Assembly: GCF_000697965.2 (NCBI RefSeq)
Contig: NZ_CP015882.1
Span: 868,001 to 932,000, forward strand
Source of the DNA: Ensifer adhaerens
GTDB taxonomy: Bacteria; Pseudomonadota; Alphaproteobacteria; Rhizobiales; Rhizobiaceae
Length of the DNA stretch: 64,000 nt
Direction: 5' to 3'
Positions 44,006 to 54,600 of this stretch are shown here, piece by piece. The position numbers and the translations under genes are program-made. A model generated the notes under the pieces. That model worked only from the letters and a program-made list of their open reading frames with translations. It was not told where the DNA came from and ran no database searches. The stretch's first letter is position 1. Every line of letters begins with the position of its first letter.

Positions 44006-45490
44006 CTATTCGACGACTGCGGCGACAGGATTTTCGTCACGGCCTCGCAGTGGTTTTTCCGGCATGAGATGAAAGAAGACGAGCGCCGCCGCCACCGCTG
44101 CGGCGCTCGCGATGAAGATATAGGTGAAGGGCACGGCCGACGTAACCGTCGTGCCGAGCGGTCCCACCCCTTCGCCAGCAAGCGGCAGTCCGTTGCCAAG
44201 AGCGATCGCGCCGAATGCCGCGACGCCGAGGGCGCCACCGAGCGATCGCAGGAACGTCAGAACACCGGTTGCGACGCCAAGATGCGCCTGGTCGACGGCG
44301 TTCTGAACCGAAATCGTCGCCACCGGAAAGGTCATGCCCGAGCCGAAACCGGCGGCGAATGTCAGCATTTCGAGGACGACGAGCGAGGTCCGACCGGCGA
44401 GAGCAGCAAGGGCCGCCAGGCAAAGAAAGGCCAGCGCGCCGCCGACCAGCGCCATCCTCTTATAGTGAACGATGCGCGGTATCGTCCGCCCGCTGGTCGT
44501 CGCTCCACAGACGGTCCCAAGCAGCAGGCCGAGCATCACCACGCCCGAACTGCTGGCCGACAGGCCATGGAACGTTTGCGCATAGACGGGGATATAGACC
44601 GAGAGCCCGACATTGGCGCCCTGCGCCAGGAACATGGCGAGCGTTCCGTAGCGGACGATGGGATTGCCAAGCACTTCCAGCGAGATCAGTGGCTCGCTCG
44701 CCCTGCACAGCCGCAGGGCGAAGGCGAGCCAGAGGACGACGGAAGCGCCGAGCAAGCCGAGTATGACGGTGGAAAGCCAGGGATAGCGGCTGCCGCCCCA
44801 GTTGAGCGCAAGCAGCAAGAGCGCGGTCGCGGCGACGAGCAACAGAGCGCCAACCCCGTCGATCCGGTGCGCACGGGCGACGGTCGGCAGTTTCCTCAAC
44901 GGTTTGTTGATGATCGCCATCGCCGCAAGCCCGAGCGGGATGTTGATCCAGAAGATCAGGGACCAGTGCAGGTGTTCGGCGAAGGTGCCGCCGAGCAGCG
45001 GTCCGGCAATGCTCGCAACCGCCCACGTTCCGGATATCCAGGCGGCGTAGCGCGCCCGTTCCTTGGGCGGAACGAGGTCGCCGATGACGGTCTGCGCCAG
45101 TGCGAACAGGCCGCCGCCACCCAGGCCCTGGACGGCGCGGCCGACGATCAACGTCAGCATGTTGGGTGCCAGCGCGCTGATCAGCGATCCCGCAAGGAAG
45201 ATGATGATGGCCGCAAAGATCGTCGGCCGCCGTCCGTAGATATCCGAGATCTTGCCGTAAAGCGGCGCCATGGCCGTCGCGGTCAGGAGGTAGCCGGTCA
45301 CGACCCAGGGCAGGTAGTCGCTATGTCCCAGCGCCTTGCCGATGGTCGGCATCGCCGGCGCCACGATCGTCTGGTCGAGCGCGGCCAGAAGCATGGAGAG
45401 AAGAACGCCGCCGATGATGACGTTCTTTTCCGGCTCGGAAAGGGCGGACCCCGTTGCTGCCATTGCATTTCGATGAAGCGTCTCAGTCAT
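44006..45490 (-). CDS. MFS drug-resistance transporter, DHA2 (EmrB/QacA) family
   Basis: A 494-aa inner-membrane exporter with 14 helices. Motifs: LDQTIVAPAMPTIGKALG (motif D1 of DHA2), GKISDIYGRRP (motif A), GRAVQGLGGGGLFALAQTVIGDLVPP (motif B region) and GPLLGGTFAEHLHWSLIFWINIPLG (motif C). These proton antiporters expel drugs or metabolites; the substrate is unknown. No regulator is adjacent. Starts at the ATG of MTETLHRNAM, though a start at residue 9 or 10 cannot be excluded. Confidence 0.93.
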   Translation of the reverse strand: MTETLHRNAMAATGSALSEPEKNVIIGGVLLSMLLAALDQTIVAPAMPTIGKALGHSDYLPWVVTGYLLTATAMAPLYGKISDIYGRRPTIFAAIIIFLAGSLISALAPNMLTLIVGRAVQGLGGGGLFALAQTVIGDLVPPKERARYAAWISGTWAVASIAGPLLGGTFAEHLHWSLIFWINIPLGLAAMAIINKPLRKLPTVARAHRIDGVGALLLVAATALLLLALNWGGSRYPWLSTVILGLLGASVVLWLAFALRLCRASEPLISLEVLGNPIVRYGTLAMFLAQGANVGLSVYIPVYAQTFHGLSASSSGVVMLGLLLGTVCGATTSGRTIPRIVHYKRMALVGGALAFLCLAALAALAGRTSLVVLEMLTFAAGFGSGMTFPVATISVQNAVDQAHLGVATGVLTFLRSLGGALGVAAFGAIALGNGLPLAGEGVGPLGTTVTSAVPFTYIFIASAAAVAAALVFFHLMPEKPLRGRDENPVAAVVE

Positions 45491-45733
45491 TCTTGCGGCC
45501 TGATTGCAATCCGACGTTTAGTAGTGCCGACGGCATTCAGAAAGGCTGGCATGCCGATAGTCAACCGCCTTGGCGATCAGACCGGACCGGCGCCTCCGAT
45601 GCACCGCACGATGGTCTGCACGAGCGTAGCAGGATGCGGGGCTGTGCGGGGCGAAAACCGGCAGCCTGGGCTTGCTGATTTGACAAACTTTGCCAAAGTA
45701 TGCCATGCTTGCCCGCAGGAAATGGAGACCGAC

Positions 45734-45982
45734 ATGGCGACGATGAACGTATCCTTGCCCGACCCGATGAAGGATTGGGTGGAAGCGCAAACGCGCACGG
45801 GCCGTTATGCCAACGCCAGCGATTATGTGCGCGACCTCATCCGCAGGGATCAGGAGCGAAATGACAAGGTTGCGGTGATGCAACGCTTTGTCGACGACGG
45901 TCTGAAGAGCGGCGTCGGGTCCCGCTCCAAGGACGAGCTCTTTTCCGCGGCGCTTACGCGCGCTGAAGTGCCGCGCGGATAA
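45734..45982 (+). CDS. parD: ParD-type antitoxin, second module
   Basis: An 82-aa ribbon-helix-helix antitoxin: MATMNVSLPDPMKDWVEAQTRTGRYANASDYVRDLIRRDQERND is classical ParD. The ATG at 45734 has GGAG six bases upstream; a start at 45722 is possible. Its stop shares one base with the ATG of the following toxin. It should repress its own operon through the DNA-binding dimer and neutralise ParE with its C-terminal tail. Confidence 0.93.
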   Translation: MATMNVSLPDPMKDWVEAQTRTGRYANASDYVRDLIRRDQERNDKVAVMQRFVDDGLKSGVGSRSKDELFSAALTRAEVPRG

Positions 45983-46275
45983 TGGCGTTTCGGCTTTCCG
46001 TCGCGGCAGAAGAAGACATCATCGCGATCGCCGCAGATGGGGTGCGCCTTTTCGGCTCCGCCCAGGCGCGGCGATATCACGATGAACTCTTCGCCGTATT
46101 CGCCTTGATTGCCGCCAACCCGCGCATGGCGCGCGAACGCACGGAGCTGTCGCCGCCGATGCGCATCCATCCGTTCAAGGCGCATCTGGTCGTCTACCGG
46201 GTCGAGGCGGACGGCGACATCCTCGTCGTTCGCGTCCGTCATGGGCATGAGGACTGGATCAGCAACGCATTTTAA
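45982..46275 (+). CDS. parE: ParE-type toxin, intact
   Basis: A 97-aa toxin of the RelE/ParE superfamily: LSVAAEEDIIAIAADGVRLFG, the Tyr-His (YHDEL) segment, and LVVYRVEADGDILVVRVRHGHEDW, the typical ParE ending. ParE proteins usually poison DNA gyrase. It overlaps parD by one base. Unlike the module at 29.7 kb, no lesion is seen. A strong hairpin follows. Confidence 0.93.
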   Translation: MAFRLSVAAEEDIIAIAADGVRLFGSAQARRYHDELFAVFALIAANPRMARERTELSPPMRIHPFKAHLVVYRVEADGDILVVRVRHGHEDWISNAF

Positions 46276-46276
46276 G

Positions 46277-46308
46277 CAGGGGACGGCGCCATCGGGCGCC
46301 GTCCCCTG
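46277..46308. terminator. Strong bidirectional hairpin between parE and aldehyde dehydrogenase
   Basis: Perfect 14-bp stem (46277-46290 with 46295-46308) and a four-base loop, between convergent genes, one base after the parE stop. T-rich only weakly (TT, then CTTC), so efficiency is uncertain. Confidence 0.75.
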
Positions 46309-46346
46309 TTGCTTCTCGGTCGCGAGGCAGTTGCCTGCGGCCGGTG

Positions 46347-47786
46347 TCAGACGCTCTTTCGCGTGACGAAGCGTGTTTCCAGATAGGCCTCGATCGCTTC
46401 GGATCCGCCCTCGGTGCCGTAGCCGGAATCCTTGATGCCGCCGAAGGGGACTTCGGGGAGCGCCAGGCCCAGATGGTTGATCGAAATCATTCCGCTTTCG
46501 ACCTCGCTTGCCAGGCGGTGGGCGCTGCGCTCCGATCCGGTAAAGGCATAGGCCGCAAGACCGAAGGGCAGGCGATTGGCCTCGTTGATCGCCTCGTCGA
46601 GATCATGGAAGCGATTGATGATCGAGACCGGGCCGAACGGCTCGTCGTTCATGATCCGGGCGGAAAGCGGCACGTCCGCCAGAACCGTCGGCTCGAAGAA
46701 GTAGCCGCGGTTGCCGATGCGATGGCCGCCGGTCGCCAATCGGGCACCATGCTCGAGCGCGTCGGCAACCAGGCTTTCGATCGCCGGGATGCGCCGCTCG
46801 TTGGCAAGCGGCCCCATGTCGACGCCGGCTTCGAGACCGTTGCCGACCTTGATCGTCTTCGAGGCGGCGACGAAGCCGTCGAGGAACTGATCGGCGACGC
46901 GCTCCTGCACGAGGAAGCGGGTCGGCGACACGCAGACCTGGCCGGCATTGCGGTACTTGCTGGCGGACATGATGGCGACGGCGCGTTCGACATCGGCATC
47001 ATCGGTGACGATGACAGGCGCATGCCCGCCCAGTTCCATCGTCGCGCGCTTCATGTGCTGGCCGGCAAGGGCCGCCAGCATCTTGCCGACCGGGGTCGAG
47101 CCGGTAAACGACATCTTGCGGATCACCGGATGGGCGATCAGGTATTCCGAGATGACCGAGGGCACGCCGTAGACGAGGTTGACGACGCCGGCCGGAAGCC
47201 CGGCATCGACGAAGCAGCGGATGAGTTCGGCCGGCGACGCCGGTGTTTCCTCGGGCGCCTTGACGATGATCGAGCATCCGGTGGTCAGCGCCGCCGACAG
47301 CTTGCGCACCACCTGGTTGATCGGGAAGTTCCAGGGCGTGAAGGCGGCAACCGGACCGACCGGCAGCTTGACGGTCATCTGGGTGACATCGGGTGCGCGC
47401 GGCGGAATGATCTGGCCGTAGGCCCGCTTTCCCTCCTCGGCGAACCACTCGATGATGTCGGCGGCGCCAAGGATCTCGCCCTTCGACTGGGCAAGCGGCT
47501 TGCCTTGCTCGCGCGTCATCAGAAAGGCGATGTCGCCGGCCCGTTCGCGCAGCAGGGCGGCTGCCGACCGCATCACCTGGGCGCGGTCGAAGGCGGAGGT
47601 TGCCCGCCACGTCTTGAAGCCCTTCTCGGCGGCCGCAAGCGCCTCATTGAGGTCTTCCACTTCGGCCCAGGCCACCTGGCCGATCGTTTCCTCGTTGGCG
47701 GGGTCGATGACGGGAATGGTCTTGCCGGAACGCGCCGGCCGCCAGGCGCCGTCGATATGAAGCAGGATGTCTGGATAGTGAGCCAT
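46347..47786 (-). CDS. NAD(P)-dependent succinate-semialdehyde-type dehydrogenase
   Basis: A 479-aa aldehyde dehydrogenase. The cofactor region [19 protein letters not shown], the glycine motif FTGSTPVGK, the general-base glutamate ([11 protein letters not shown]) and the catalytic cysteine ([11 protein letters not shown]) are intact, and [17 protein letters not shown] closes the oligomer face. This pattern best fits GabD-like succinate-semialdehyde dehydrogenases, but related semialdehyde enzymes cannot be excluded. The LysR gene upstream on the same strand may regulate it. Confidence 0.9.
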   Translation of the reverse strand: MAHYPDILLHIDGAWRPARSGKTIPVIDPANEETIGQVAWAEVEDLNEALAAAEKGFKTWRATSAFDRAQVMRSAAALLRERAGDIAFLMTREQGKPLAQSKGEILGAADIIEWFAEEGKRAYGQIIPPRAPDVTQMTVKLPVGPVAAFTPWNFPINQVVRKLSAALTTGCSIIVKAPEETPASPAELIRCFVDAGLPAGVVNLVYGVPSVISEYLIAHPVIRKMSFTGSTPVGKMLAALAGQHMKRATMELGGHAPVIVTDDADVERAVAIMSASKYRNAGQVCVSPTRFLVQERVADQFLDGFVAASKTIKVGNGLEAGVDMGPLANERRIPAIESLVADALEHGARLATGGHRIGNRGYFFEPTVLADVPLSARIMNDEPFGPVSIINRFHDLDEAINEANRLPFGLAAYAFTGSERSAHRLASEVESGMISINHLGLALPEVPFGGIKDSGYGTEGGSEAIEAYLETRFVTRKSV

Positions 47787-48012
47787 GGGAAACCCTTTAC
47801 TGAATGAAGTTCGCCGCTTTGAGCGCGATGCCGTAGGATCAGGTCAATGGGGAACAGGTCGCCTGGCCAGGCGACCTTGAGATCTGGAGATGGGGACGTG
47901 GCCGCCCCGTTGCAAGGCGGCAACCCTATTCGGGGCGAACTGAAGACGCTCCGCTCGCAGACGTCAACCCCCTGGCTGCCTTCTCGAACTCGTCTGCGTA
48001 TTGCTAGCCCGA

Positions 48013-48960
48013 TCAGGGGAGTGCCGATGTGGCCTGCGGCTGACCGCCGAAGTGGGCAATCATGAGCCTGCACAGGCTTTCCATTGCGGGTCCGCGGACC
48101 CGATCGATCCGGCGGATCGTGTAGAGGGGGAGAAGCGGGCCGGGGAGACCGTTGCGGGCCGCGAGTGGCACCTCGCAGAGCCGCCCTTCACCAATATCTG
48201 CCGCGACCAGCCATAGCGGCAGATGACCCCACCCGGCCCCGGCAAGAATGAGGGCGTGTTTGGTCGCAAGGTCGCTGACCCTCAGCGTTTGCTGCGAGAA
48301 GACTGCGTAGCTCACCGCCTGCGCATCGGCTGCAGGATCCGCAACGACGATCTGCAGATGGTCGGCAAGATCGACCGTCGTCAGGCCAACGGTTCCGTCG
48401 CGGGGTGCGGCCAGGGGATGACCGCCGGCGCATACCGGAACCATGCCCGGAAAGGCTGCGACCGCCTCGCTGGCGATATGTGCGTCCGTTTCCTGTGCCG
48501 CCGTCAGGCCGAGGTCGCAGTCGCCGTCGAGCACCAGGCTCAACGCCATCGTCATCGGCGCCGTCACAAGCTCCACCCGCACGCCGGGATGGGCGCGGGT
48601 AAAATCGCTGATGACCCGTGCAATATCCGGCAGAGGAAGCAGCGGGTCGAGCGCCACGCGCAGCGCCGATTCCATGCCCTGATTGAAGCCGTTCGCCTTG
48701 GCCCGCAGCGCGTCGGCCTTTATCAGCAAGGTCCTGGCTTCTGCAAGCAGGGTCGCTCCGGCCTTCGTCAATTCGGGGCGGTGCTGGGAGCGGTCGAACA
48801 GCGGCAGGCGCAGTTCCGTTTCGAGGTTCAGGATGGCGCTGCTGAGGCCGGATTGGGCACGCCCGAGCGCGCGCGCTGCCGCCCGGAACGAACCGTGGTC
48901 GACGACGGGACGAATACGCGCAACTGGTCGAGCGTCAAGGCATCCAGCATGATCGGCCAT
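48013..48960 (-). CDS. LysR-family regulator with apparent 5' frameshift
   Basis: The body is a typical LysR protein: HGSFRAAARALGRAQSGLSSAILNLETELRLPLFDR helix-turn-helix and a sensor domain ending MIAHFGGQPQAT. The first residues in this frame (ADHAGCLDARPVARIRP) do not fit, whereas another frame from ATG 48950 reads MLDALTLDQLRVFV, the standard LysR opening. The frames join near 48900-48908 if one base is missing in GTCCCGTCGTC. Either the first helix is scrambled and the gene is damaged, or the base call is wrong. It lies upstream of the dehydrogenase on the same strand and is divergent from the small genes at 49 kb. Confidence 0.72.
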   Translation of the reverse strand: MADHAGCLDARPVARIRPVVDHGSFRAAARALGRAQSGLSSAILNLETELRLPLFDRSQHRPELTKAGATLLAEARTLLIKADALRAKANGFNQGMESALRVALDPLLPLPDIARVISDFTRAHPGVRVELVTAPMTMALSLVLDGDCDLGLTAAQETDAHIASEAVAAFPGMVPVCAGGHPLAAPRDGTVGLTTVDLADHLQIVVADPAADAQAVSYAVFSQQTLRVSDLATKHALILAGAGWGHLPLWLVAADIGEGRLCEVPLAARNGLPGPLLPLYTIRRIDRVRGPAMESLCRLMIAHFGGQPQATSALP

Positions 48961-49045
48961 CCCGATCAAAGTGATCGATATTTGAGCAATTACATTGATC
49001 ATTTGAATTGGGCAATGCTCCGCCCACGGGTCAAGGGAGCAGGCA

Positions 49046-49297
49046 ATGGAACGGCCGATCATCAATCACCACACCTCCGACACGCGGGAGGCATGCGACT
49101 GTGATCGCATCACCGTCCGTATCTTCGCCTCTTCCGTCCCGTGTAACGTCGATGAAGCTTCTATCGCCGGCCGGCCGCCGGACGAGGCTTTCCTGCTGCT
49201 AGGGCCTGGCGTGGATCCGGTATTTCGCACCCACGTTTCCGGATCTGTCGCCCAGGCTCTAGCGGTCGGGTACCGCACCGTTGGGAGCACGCCGTGA
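49046..49297 (+). CDS. Hypothetical 83-aa protein
   Basis: Starts MERPIINHHTSDTREACDCD, 85 bases from the divergent LysR start, with an AAGGGAG ribosome site. It contains two cysteines near the front (CDCD) and a hydrophobic middle (DEAFLLLGPGVDPVF). Its stop overlaps the next gene's ATG by one base, which supports an operon. No family is recognised; a chance frame is possible. Confidence 0.42.
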   Translation: MERPIINHHTSDTREACDCDRITVRIFASSVPCNVDEASIAGRPPDEAFLLLGPGVDPVFRTHVSGSVAQALAVGYRTVGSTP

Positions 49298-49812
49298 TGC
49301 CGCGCATGCGCCCCATTCCCGCAATCGGCCAAGCTCGTGGCGTATCGTCACCTGATGCCCGCGATGTCAGTGCCGTTCTCGCGTTCGTCGCCCGGGTCGA
49401 AGAGACCCAATGGCTCCGGGACGTCGACGGTTTCGTCTCGTTGCTGGCGCCACAGGCCGTATGGACAACCGCATTCGGGCGCCAAATCGTCGGCGCGCCG
49501 GCAATCCATGCCTTCACCGCCGCCGTACTCCCGAACCTGTTTCGCGATTTTCAGGCGCTCTACGACGTCGAGCGCATCACCTTCCTGCATGCGGATGTCG
49601 TCGCGGTGAACGTGCGGCAAATTCCTGTCGATGCCGAAGGCAACCGCCGGCCGGGCGAGGACGAGGGGCGGCCGCTCTATATTCTTCGACGCCACGATGG
49701 CGCCTGGAGGATCGTTGTCGCCCAGAACACCACGCACCAGAACGAAAAGATCGCCGCCCAGCAGCGGGCGGTGGATGAAGCAACCAGCGGCGAGACCCAT
49801 GCGCATGAATGA
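49297..49812 (+). CDS. SnoaL/SgcJ-like NTF2-fold protein
   Basis: A protein of about 171 aa with the NTF2-like (SgcJ/EcaC, DUF4440) pattern: VSAVLAFVARVEETQWLRDVDGFVSLLAPQAVWTTAFGRQIVGAPAI, then a strand-rich half with PLYILRRHDGAWRIVVAQNTTH. Such proteins bind or modify small hydrophobic ligands, but most have no known role. The start could be the adjacent GTG at 49294 or a later ATG. It overlaps the next gene, and the pair may be regulated by the divergent LysR gene. Confidence 0.8.
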   Translation: MPRMRPIPAIGQARGVSSPDARDVSAVLAFVARVEETQWLRDVDGFVSLLAPQAVWTTAFGRQIVGAPAIHAFTAAVLPNLFRDFQALYDVERITFLHADVVAVNVRQIPVDAEGNRRPGEDEGRPLYILRRHDGAWRIVVAQNTTHQNEKIAAQQRAVDEATSGETHAHE

Positions 49813-50278
49813 AAGATCTGCCGGCCACGCCACCTTCGTCATTCGCCGCAGCTATGCCGCAACACCGGCGACCGTTGTCCATGCCTTTGCGGATCCCGCC
49901 ACCAAACGACGCTGGTTCTTCGAAGGGGAGGGGTGGACGGTCGACGAATTCACCTCGTCTTTCGAGGTCGGCGGCCGCGAGCACAGCCGCTTCCGCTTCG
50001 GAAACGGCCCGGTCATGTGCAACGACACGATCTATCTTGAGATCGTTGCGAATAAGCGCATCGTCTTCTCCTACACGATGACCGTGGCGGGAAGGCCGAT
50101 TTCGGCTTCGCTCGGAACCCTCGAATTTTCCGCCGACGGCGAGGGAACGCGCCTCAACTACACCGAGCAGGCCGCTTTCCTCGATCGTCTCAACGAGCCG
50201 GGCGAACGTGAGGTTGGGTTTCGCGAATTGTTTCAGGCGCTTGCCGACGAAATCGAGCGCGCGCCGGCCGATGCCTGA
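49799..50278 (+). CDS. SRPBCC (AHSA1-like) domain protein
   Basis: A 159-aa START/SRPBCC-fold protein: FVIRRSYAATPATVVHAFADPATKRRWFFEG opening, FEVGGREHSRFRFGNG, and a C-terminal LNYTEQAAFLDRLNEPGEREVGFRELFQALADEI helix, typical of AHSA1-like members. They form a hydrophobic pocket; function here unknown. It overlaps the SnoaL-like gene by 14 bases (ATG 49799; a start at 49805 is also possible), so they are one operon. Confidence 0.88.
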   Translation: MRMNERSAGHATFVIRRSYAATPATVVHAFADPATKRRWFFEGEGWTVDEFTSSFEVGGREHSRFRFGNGPVMCNDTIYLEIVANKRIVFSYTMTVAGRPISASLGTLEFSADGEGTRLNYTEQAAFLDRLNEPGEREVGFRELFQALADEIERAPADA

Positions 50279-50464
50279 CGGACGGAGGAACCGTCACCAC
50301 TGAAGCGATGGCCGTCAAAACCTGATGAGCGACACCCGAATATGAACAATTTTTAATTGTTTTTCAGGGTGTTGCGCCATTGAAGCGGCCACATTTAGGC
50401 CCAGCTTCCGATAGTCGGCACCACCTATCGCCGCGTGCCGACAGCAAGGTCTGCGGAGGCGCCG

Positions 50465-51637
50465 ATGCTCAGCCGATCAAGTGTCACGTGTCGTATCGCC
50501 GTCGTTCTTCTCGCAATCGCCGCCGTCGGGTTCGTGGTGGCGCGCAAGCCCGTGCCGAGCGAAGCGAAATTGCCAGCCAACGCGGCCGTCAGCACCAAGC
50601 GTGGCGCCGTGTCCGTGCAGACGGCGACAGTGACGCTTAAAGATGTTCCCGTTGTCGTCCATGCCCTGGGCAACGTGCAGGCCCCCGATACCGTGGAAGT
50701 GGGCGCGCGCATTGCGAGCCAGATCACGGCCATCCACATCAAGGACGGGCAGATGGTCAAGGCGGGCGACCTGCTGTTCACGCTCGACGACCGCACGATA
50801 AAGGCCGGGCTTGCCCGTGACCAGGCGATCGTCGCCAAGGATACCGCGCAGCTTGCCGACGCCAACACGGAACTCGAGCGTGCCAAAACCTTGCGCGACG
50901 ACAAGACCGGCACCCAGCAAAGCTATGACACCGCTCTCTCGCTTCAGCAGGCGGCGCAGGGGACCCTGGATGCCGATCGCGCCACCGTGGATGCCGATCA
51001 GGTCGCGCTGAGCCTGACCGAGATCACCGCGCCGATCGGTGGACGCCTGGGCGCCGTGCAGGTCGCGCTCGGAGATCTTGTCGGCCAATCGGGCGCGACA
51101 TCGAACAATCTGGTGACGATCACGGCGATCGACCCGATCGACGTTACGTTCCGCCTGCCGGAAGAGCGCTTGCAGACGTTCAAGGATCTGATTGATCGCG
51201 GGACGCCTCCACCGGTTCGTGCCAGGTCGAGCGGCACGCAAACAGTGATCGGCGAAGGCGTACTCGATTTCATCGATTCTGCCGTCGATACCGCATCCGG
51301 CACCATCGCCATGCGCGCGACCTTCCCCAATACCGCTCAGAAGCTCTGGCCGGGCCAGTTCGTGGATGTCGATATCGATCAGGCGCAACTGCATCAGGCG
51401 CCTGTTATCCCGAGCGTTGCGGTCCAGCCCGGGCAGGACGGCCCGTTCGTCTTTGATGTGAAGGATGACAACACGGTCGAGACCCGCGCCGTGTCCGTGC
51501 TGGCCGACGACGGCAAGGAGGCCGCCATCGGCACGGGCCTTGCCGCCGGTGACCGGGTCATCATCGAAGGACAGGCGCGGCTGAAGTCGGGTGATGTCGT
51601 TGTCGCTGCAGGCGCGGCCGATCTGGCCGCGGATTAG
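50465..51637 (+). CDS. RND efflux periplasmic adaptor (membrane-fusion protein)
   Basis: A 390-aa adaptor with an N-terminal membrane anchor (about 8-26). The lipoyl half-motifs (VEVGARIASQITAIHIKDGQMVKAGDLLFTLDD and LTEITAPIGGRLGAVQVALGDLVG) flank a long coiled-coil hairpin (about 105-185), followed by a beta-barrel domain (GQFVDVDIDQAQ). It resembles MdtA. ATG 50465 has a GGAGG site; the GTG at 50435 is less likely. It forms a pump with the next gene and an outer-membrane TolC-like channel, possibly the one at 6.3 kb. Confidence 0.93.
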   Translation: MLSRSSVTCRIAVVLLAIAAVGFVVARKPVPSEAKLPANAAVSTKRGAVSVQTATVTLKDVPVVVHALGNVQAPDTVEVGARIASQITAIHIKDGQMVKAGDLLFTLDDRTIKAGLARDQAIVAKDTAQLADANTELERAKTLRDDKTGTQQSYDTALSLQQAAQGTLDADRATVDADQVALSLTEITAPIGGRLGAVQVALGDLVGQSGATSNNLVTITAIDPIDVTFRLPEERLQTFKDLIDRGTPPPVRARSSGTQTVIGEGVLDFIDSAVDTASGTIAMRATFPNTAQKLWPGQFVDVDIDQAQLHQAPVIPSVAVQPGQDGPFVFDVKDDNTVETRAVSVLADDGKEAAIGTGLAAGDRVIIEGQARLKSGDVVVAAGAADLAAD

Positions 51638-51665
51638 GATTTGCCATCATTCGGGAGTGCGTGAA

Positions 51666-54600
51666 ATGCCGCTGTCCGAGTTCAGTATCCGCCGCCCGAT
51701 CGCGACCGTATTGTTATCGGTCGCGCTCATCCTGGCCGGCGTTTTCAGCTATCTCGTCCTGCCGATTGCCGCGCTTCCGCGAACGGATTTCCCGGTCATC
51801 AACGTTTCTGCCTCGTTGCCCGGCGCCTCGCCCGAGACCATGTCGACGTCGGTCGCCATTCCGCTGATCAAGCAGTTCGCCACCATCGCCGGGATCGACA
51901 CGATCTCGACGACGAATGCACTCGGCTCGACATCGATTTCAATCGAGTTCGTGCTCGGGCGCAACATCGATGCCGCCGCCGCCGACGTGCAGGCAGCTAT
52001 CACCAGGACGCTCAGGCTGCTGCCACAGGACATGCCGGCGCCGCCAAGTTACCGGAAGATCAACCCGGCGGATGCACCGGTCTTGCTCCTGGCGCTGAAG
52101 AGCAGCACCGTGCCGCTCACCGCCCTCGACGCCATCGCGCAGCAGGTGATTTCGCCCACGCTTTCGGTGCTCGACGGGGTGGCGGAAGTGTCCATCTTCG
52201 GCAGCCAGCAATATGCCGTGCGCATTCAGATGCATCCTGACGCGCTTGCCGCGCGCGGCATTTCCGTCGACCAGTTGAGGACGGCGGTCGCGGCGGCGAA
52301 CGACAATTCGCCTCTCGGCACCGCGCAGACCAGCGATCGTCAGGCGGCGATCGTTGCGGACACGCAGCGCATGAATGCCGCCAGTTTCGCGGATATCATC
52401 GTCAAAAGCGTCGACGGCAGGACCGTGCGGCTCGGTGACGTCGCGACGGTGATCGATTCCGTTGCCAACAACCAGACGGCAAGCTGGCACGACGGTTCGC
52501 GGGCGATCATCCTGGCCATCCAGCGGCAGCCGGATGCAAATACTGTTGAAGTCGTCGACCGGGTGCAGGCGCTTCTGCCGTCGCTTCGCCAGTCGCTTCC
52601 GGCCGCAGCCTCGATCGAAACGCTCAGCGACCGCTCCATGTCGATCCGCGGGGCGGTGCACGACGTCCAGTTCACCCTGATCCTCACCGTCGGCCTCGTG
52701 ATCCTCGTCATCTTCGCCTTCGTTCGCCGCCTCTGGGCGACGCTTATTCCAGCGCTTGCCGTTCCGATCTCGATCATCGCCACCTTCGCGGCGATGTATC
52801 CGCTTGGCTTTTCGATCGACAATATCTCGCTGATGGCGCTCACGCTTTCCGTCGGGCTGGTGGTGGATGACGCCATCGTCATGCTGGAAAATATCGTGCG
52901 GCACATGGAAGAGGACGGCATCGATGCCTTCTCGGCGGCGCTCATCGGTTCGCGTGAGATCGGCTTTACGATCATCGCGATTTCGCTGTCGCTCGTCGCG
53001 GTCTTCATTCCCGTCTTGCTGATGGGCGGCGTGATCGGCCGCATTCTCAACGAATTTGCGATCGTCGTCACCGTTGCCATCCTCGCTTCCGCCTTCGTTT
53101 CCCTTACCCTGACGCCGATGCTTGCAGCGCGGCTTCCGGTGAGGGCGGATGGAGCAGAGAAAGCGCGCTGGCTGCGGCAGCTGGATCTTGTATTCGAACG
53201 AGGTTTCGACGGGCTTCTGCGCGCCTATGAGCGGCTGCTATCGCTCTGCATAAAGGCGCGCGCGCTGGTGTTTCTGCTTTTCCTGTTTACCGTCGTGATC
53301 ACGGGCTACCAGATCGCCACGATCCCGAAGGGGTTCTTCCCGCAGGAGGACATCGGCCAGTTGCAGGTTACGACCCAGGCGCGCCAGGACATTTCCTTCG
53401 CCGCCATGTCGAAGCTCCAGTCCAATGTGGAGGCGGTGTTTGCCAGTTCACCCTACGTCGCCCATGTCGCAAGCACGATCGGCTCGGGCGGCGCGTCGAG
53501 CGCGCTCAACTCCGGTCGGCTTTTCGTCGAGCTAAAGCCCAAGACCGAGCGTCCGCCGCTTGAAACCGTCCTTGCGGATTTGCGCCGGAAGCTGGCGGCG
53601 ATCCCCGGTATCCAGGCCTTCATGTCGCCGGTCCAGAACCTCTCGTTCGGATCGCGCGCGTCGGCCAGCCAGTACCAGCTGGTGCTCCAGAGCCTCGATC
53701 AGCCGTTGATGAACGAATGGGCGCAGAAGCTCCATGATGCGATGAGCGCGGATCGGACCTTCTTTACCGACGTCAACAGCGACCTTCAGATCAACGCTCC
53801 ACAAACACGCCTCGTGGTCGACCTCGACAAGGCGGCAACGCTCGGGGTCAACGCGAGCGAACTGCGCACCACGCTCTATGGCAGTTTCGGTACCGAGCAG
53901 ATCTCGACGATCTACACGGCGGGCGACAGCTACGAAGTGATCCTGGAACTCGATCCCTCGATGCAATGGTCAGCCGACAAGTTCGACGAACTGCGTGTCG
54001 GCAGTGCCAATGGCGGCCTTGTTCCGCTCGGGGCCTTCGCCCGGGTCGAGACCGTATCCGGACCGCTCACCGTCAACCAGCTCGGCCAGCTGCCAGCGGT
54101 CACGCTTTCCTTCAACCTGCCGGCCAAGGTCGCCCTCGGTGACGCCCTTGCGGAGATCGACCGCCTCAAGGCAGAAATCGGCATGCCGTCTGAGGTGACG
54201 ACCCGCAATTACGGCACCACGCAGTTATTCGAAGACGCCGCCGCCAACCAGGGTCTGCTGGTGCTGGCGGCTATCCTCACGATCTACCTCGTGCTCGGTA
54301 TTCTCTATGAAAGCCTGATCCATCCATTGACCGTGCTTTCCGGTCTGCCGTCAGCCATATCCGGGGCGTTGCTTGCCATCTATTTCGGCGGTTTCGACCT
54401 CTCGATCATCGCTATTGTCGGCGTGCTAATGCTGATCGGTATCGTCAAGAAGAACGCCATCATGATGATCGACGTTGCGCTGACGCTGCAGCGCGCCGGT
54501 TCGCCGGCCGCCGAGGCCATCCATAAGGCTTGTGTCATGCGCTTCCGCCCGATCATGATGACCTCGGTTGCTGCGATCATGAGCACGCTGCCGATCGCGA

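Noticed and set aside
44069-45733. Long upstream extension of the second parD frame
   Set aside because: It runs antisense through the MFS gene; only the last 82 codons form a ParD protein.
46344-47807. 487-codon open frame on the plus strand
   Set aside because: Antisense to the aldehyde dehydrogenase, whose catalytic motifs are intact.
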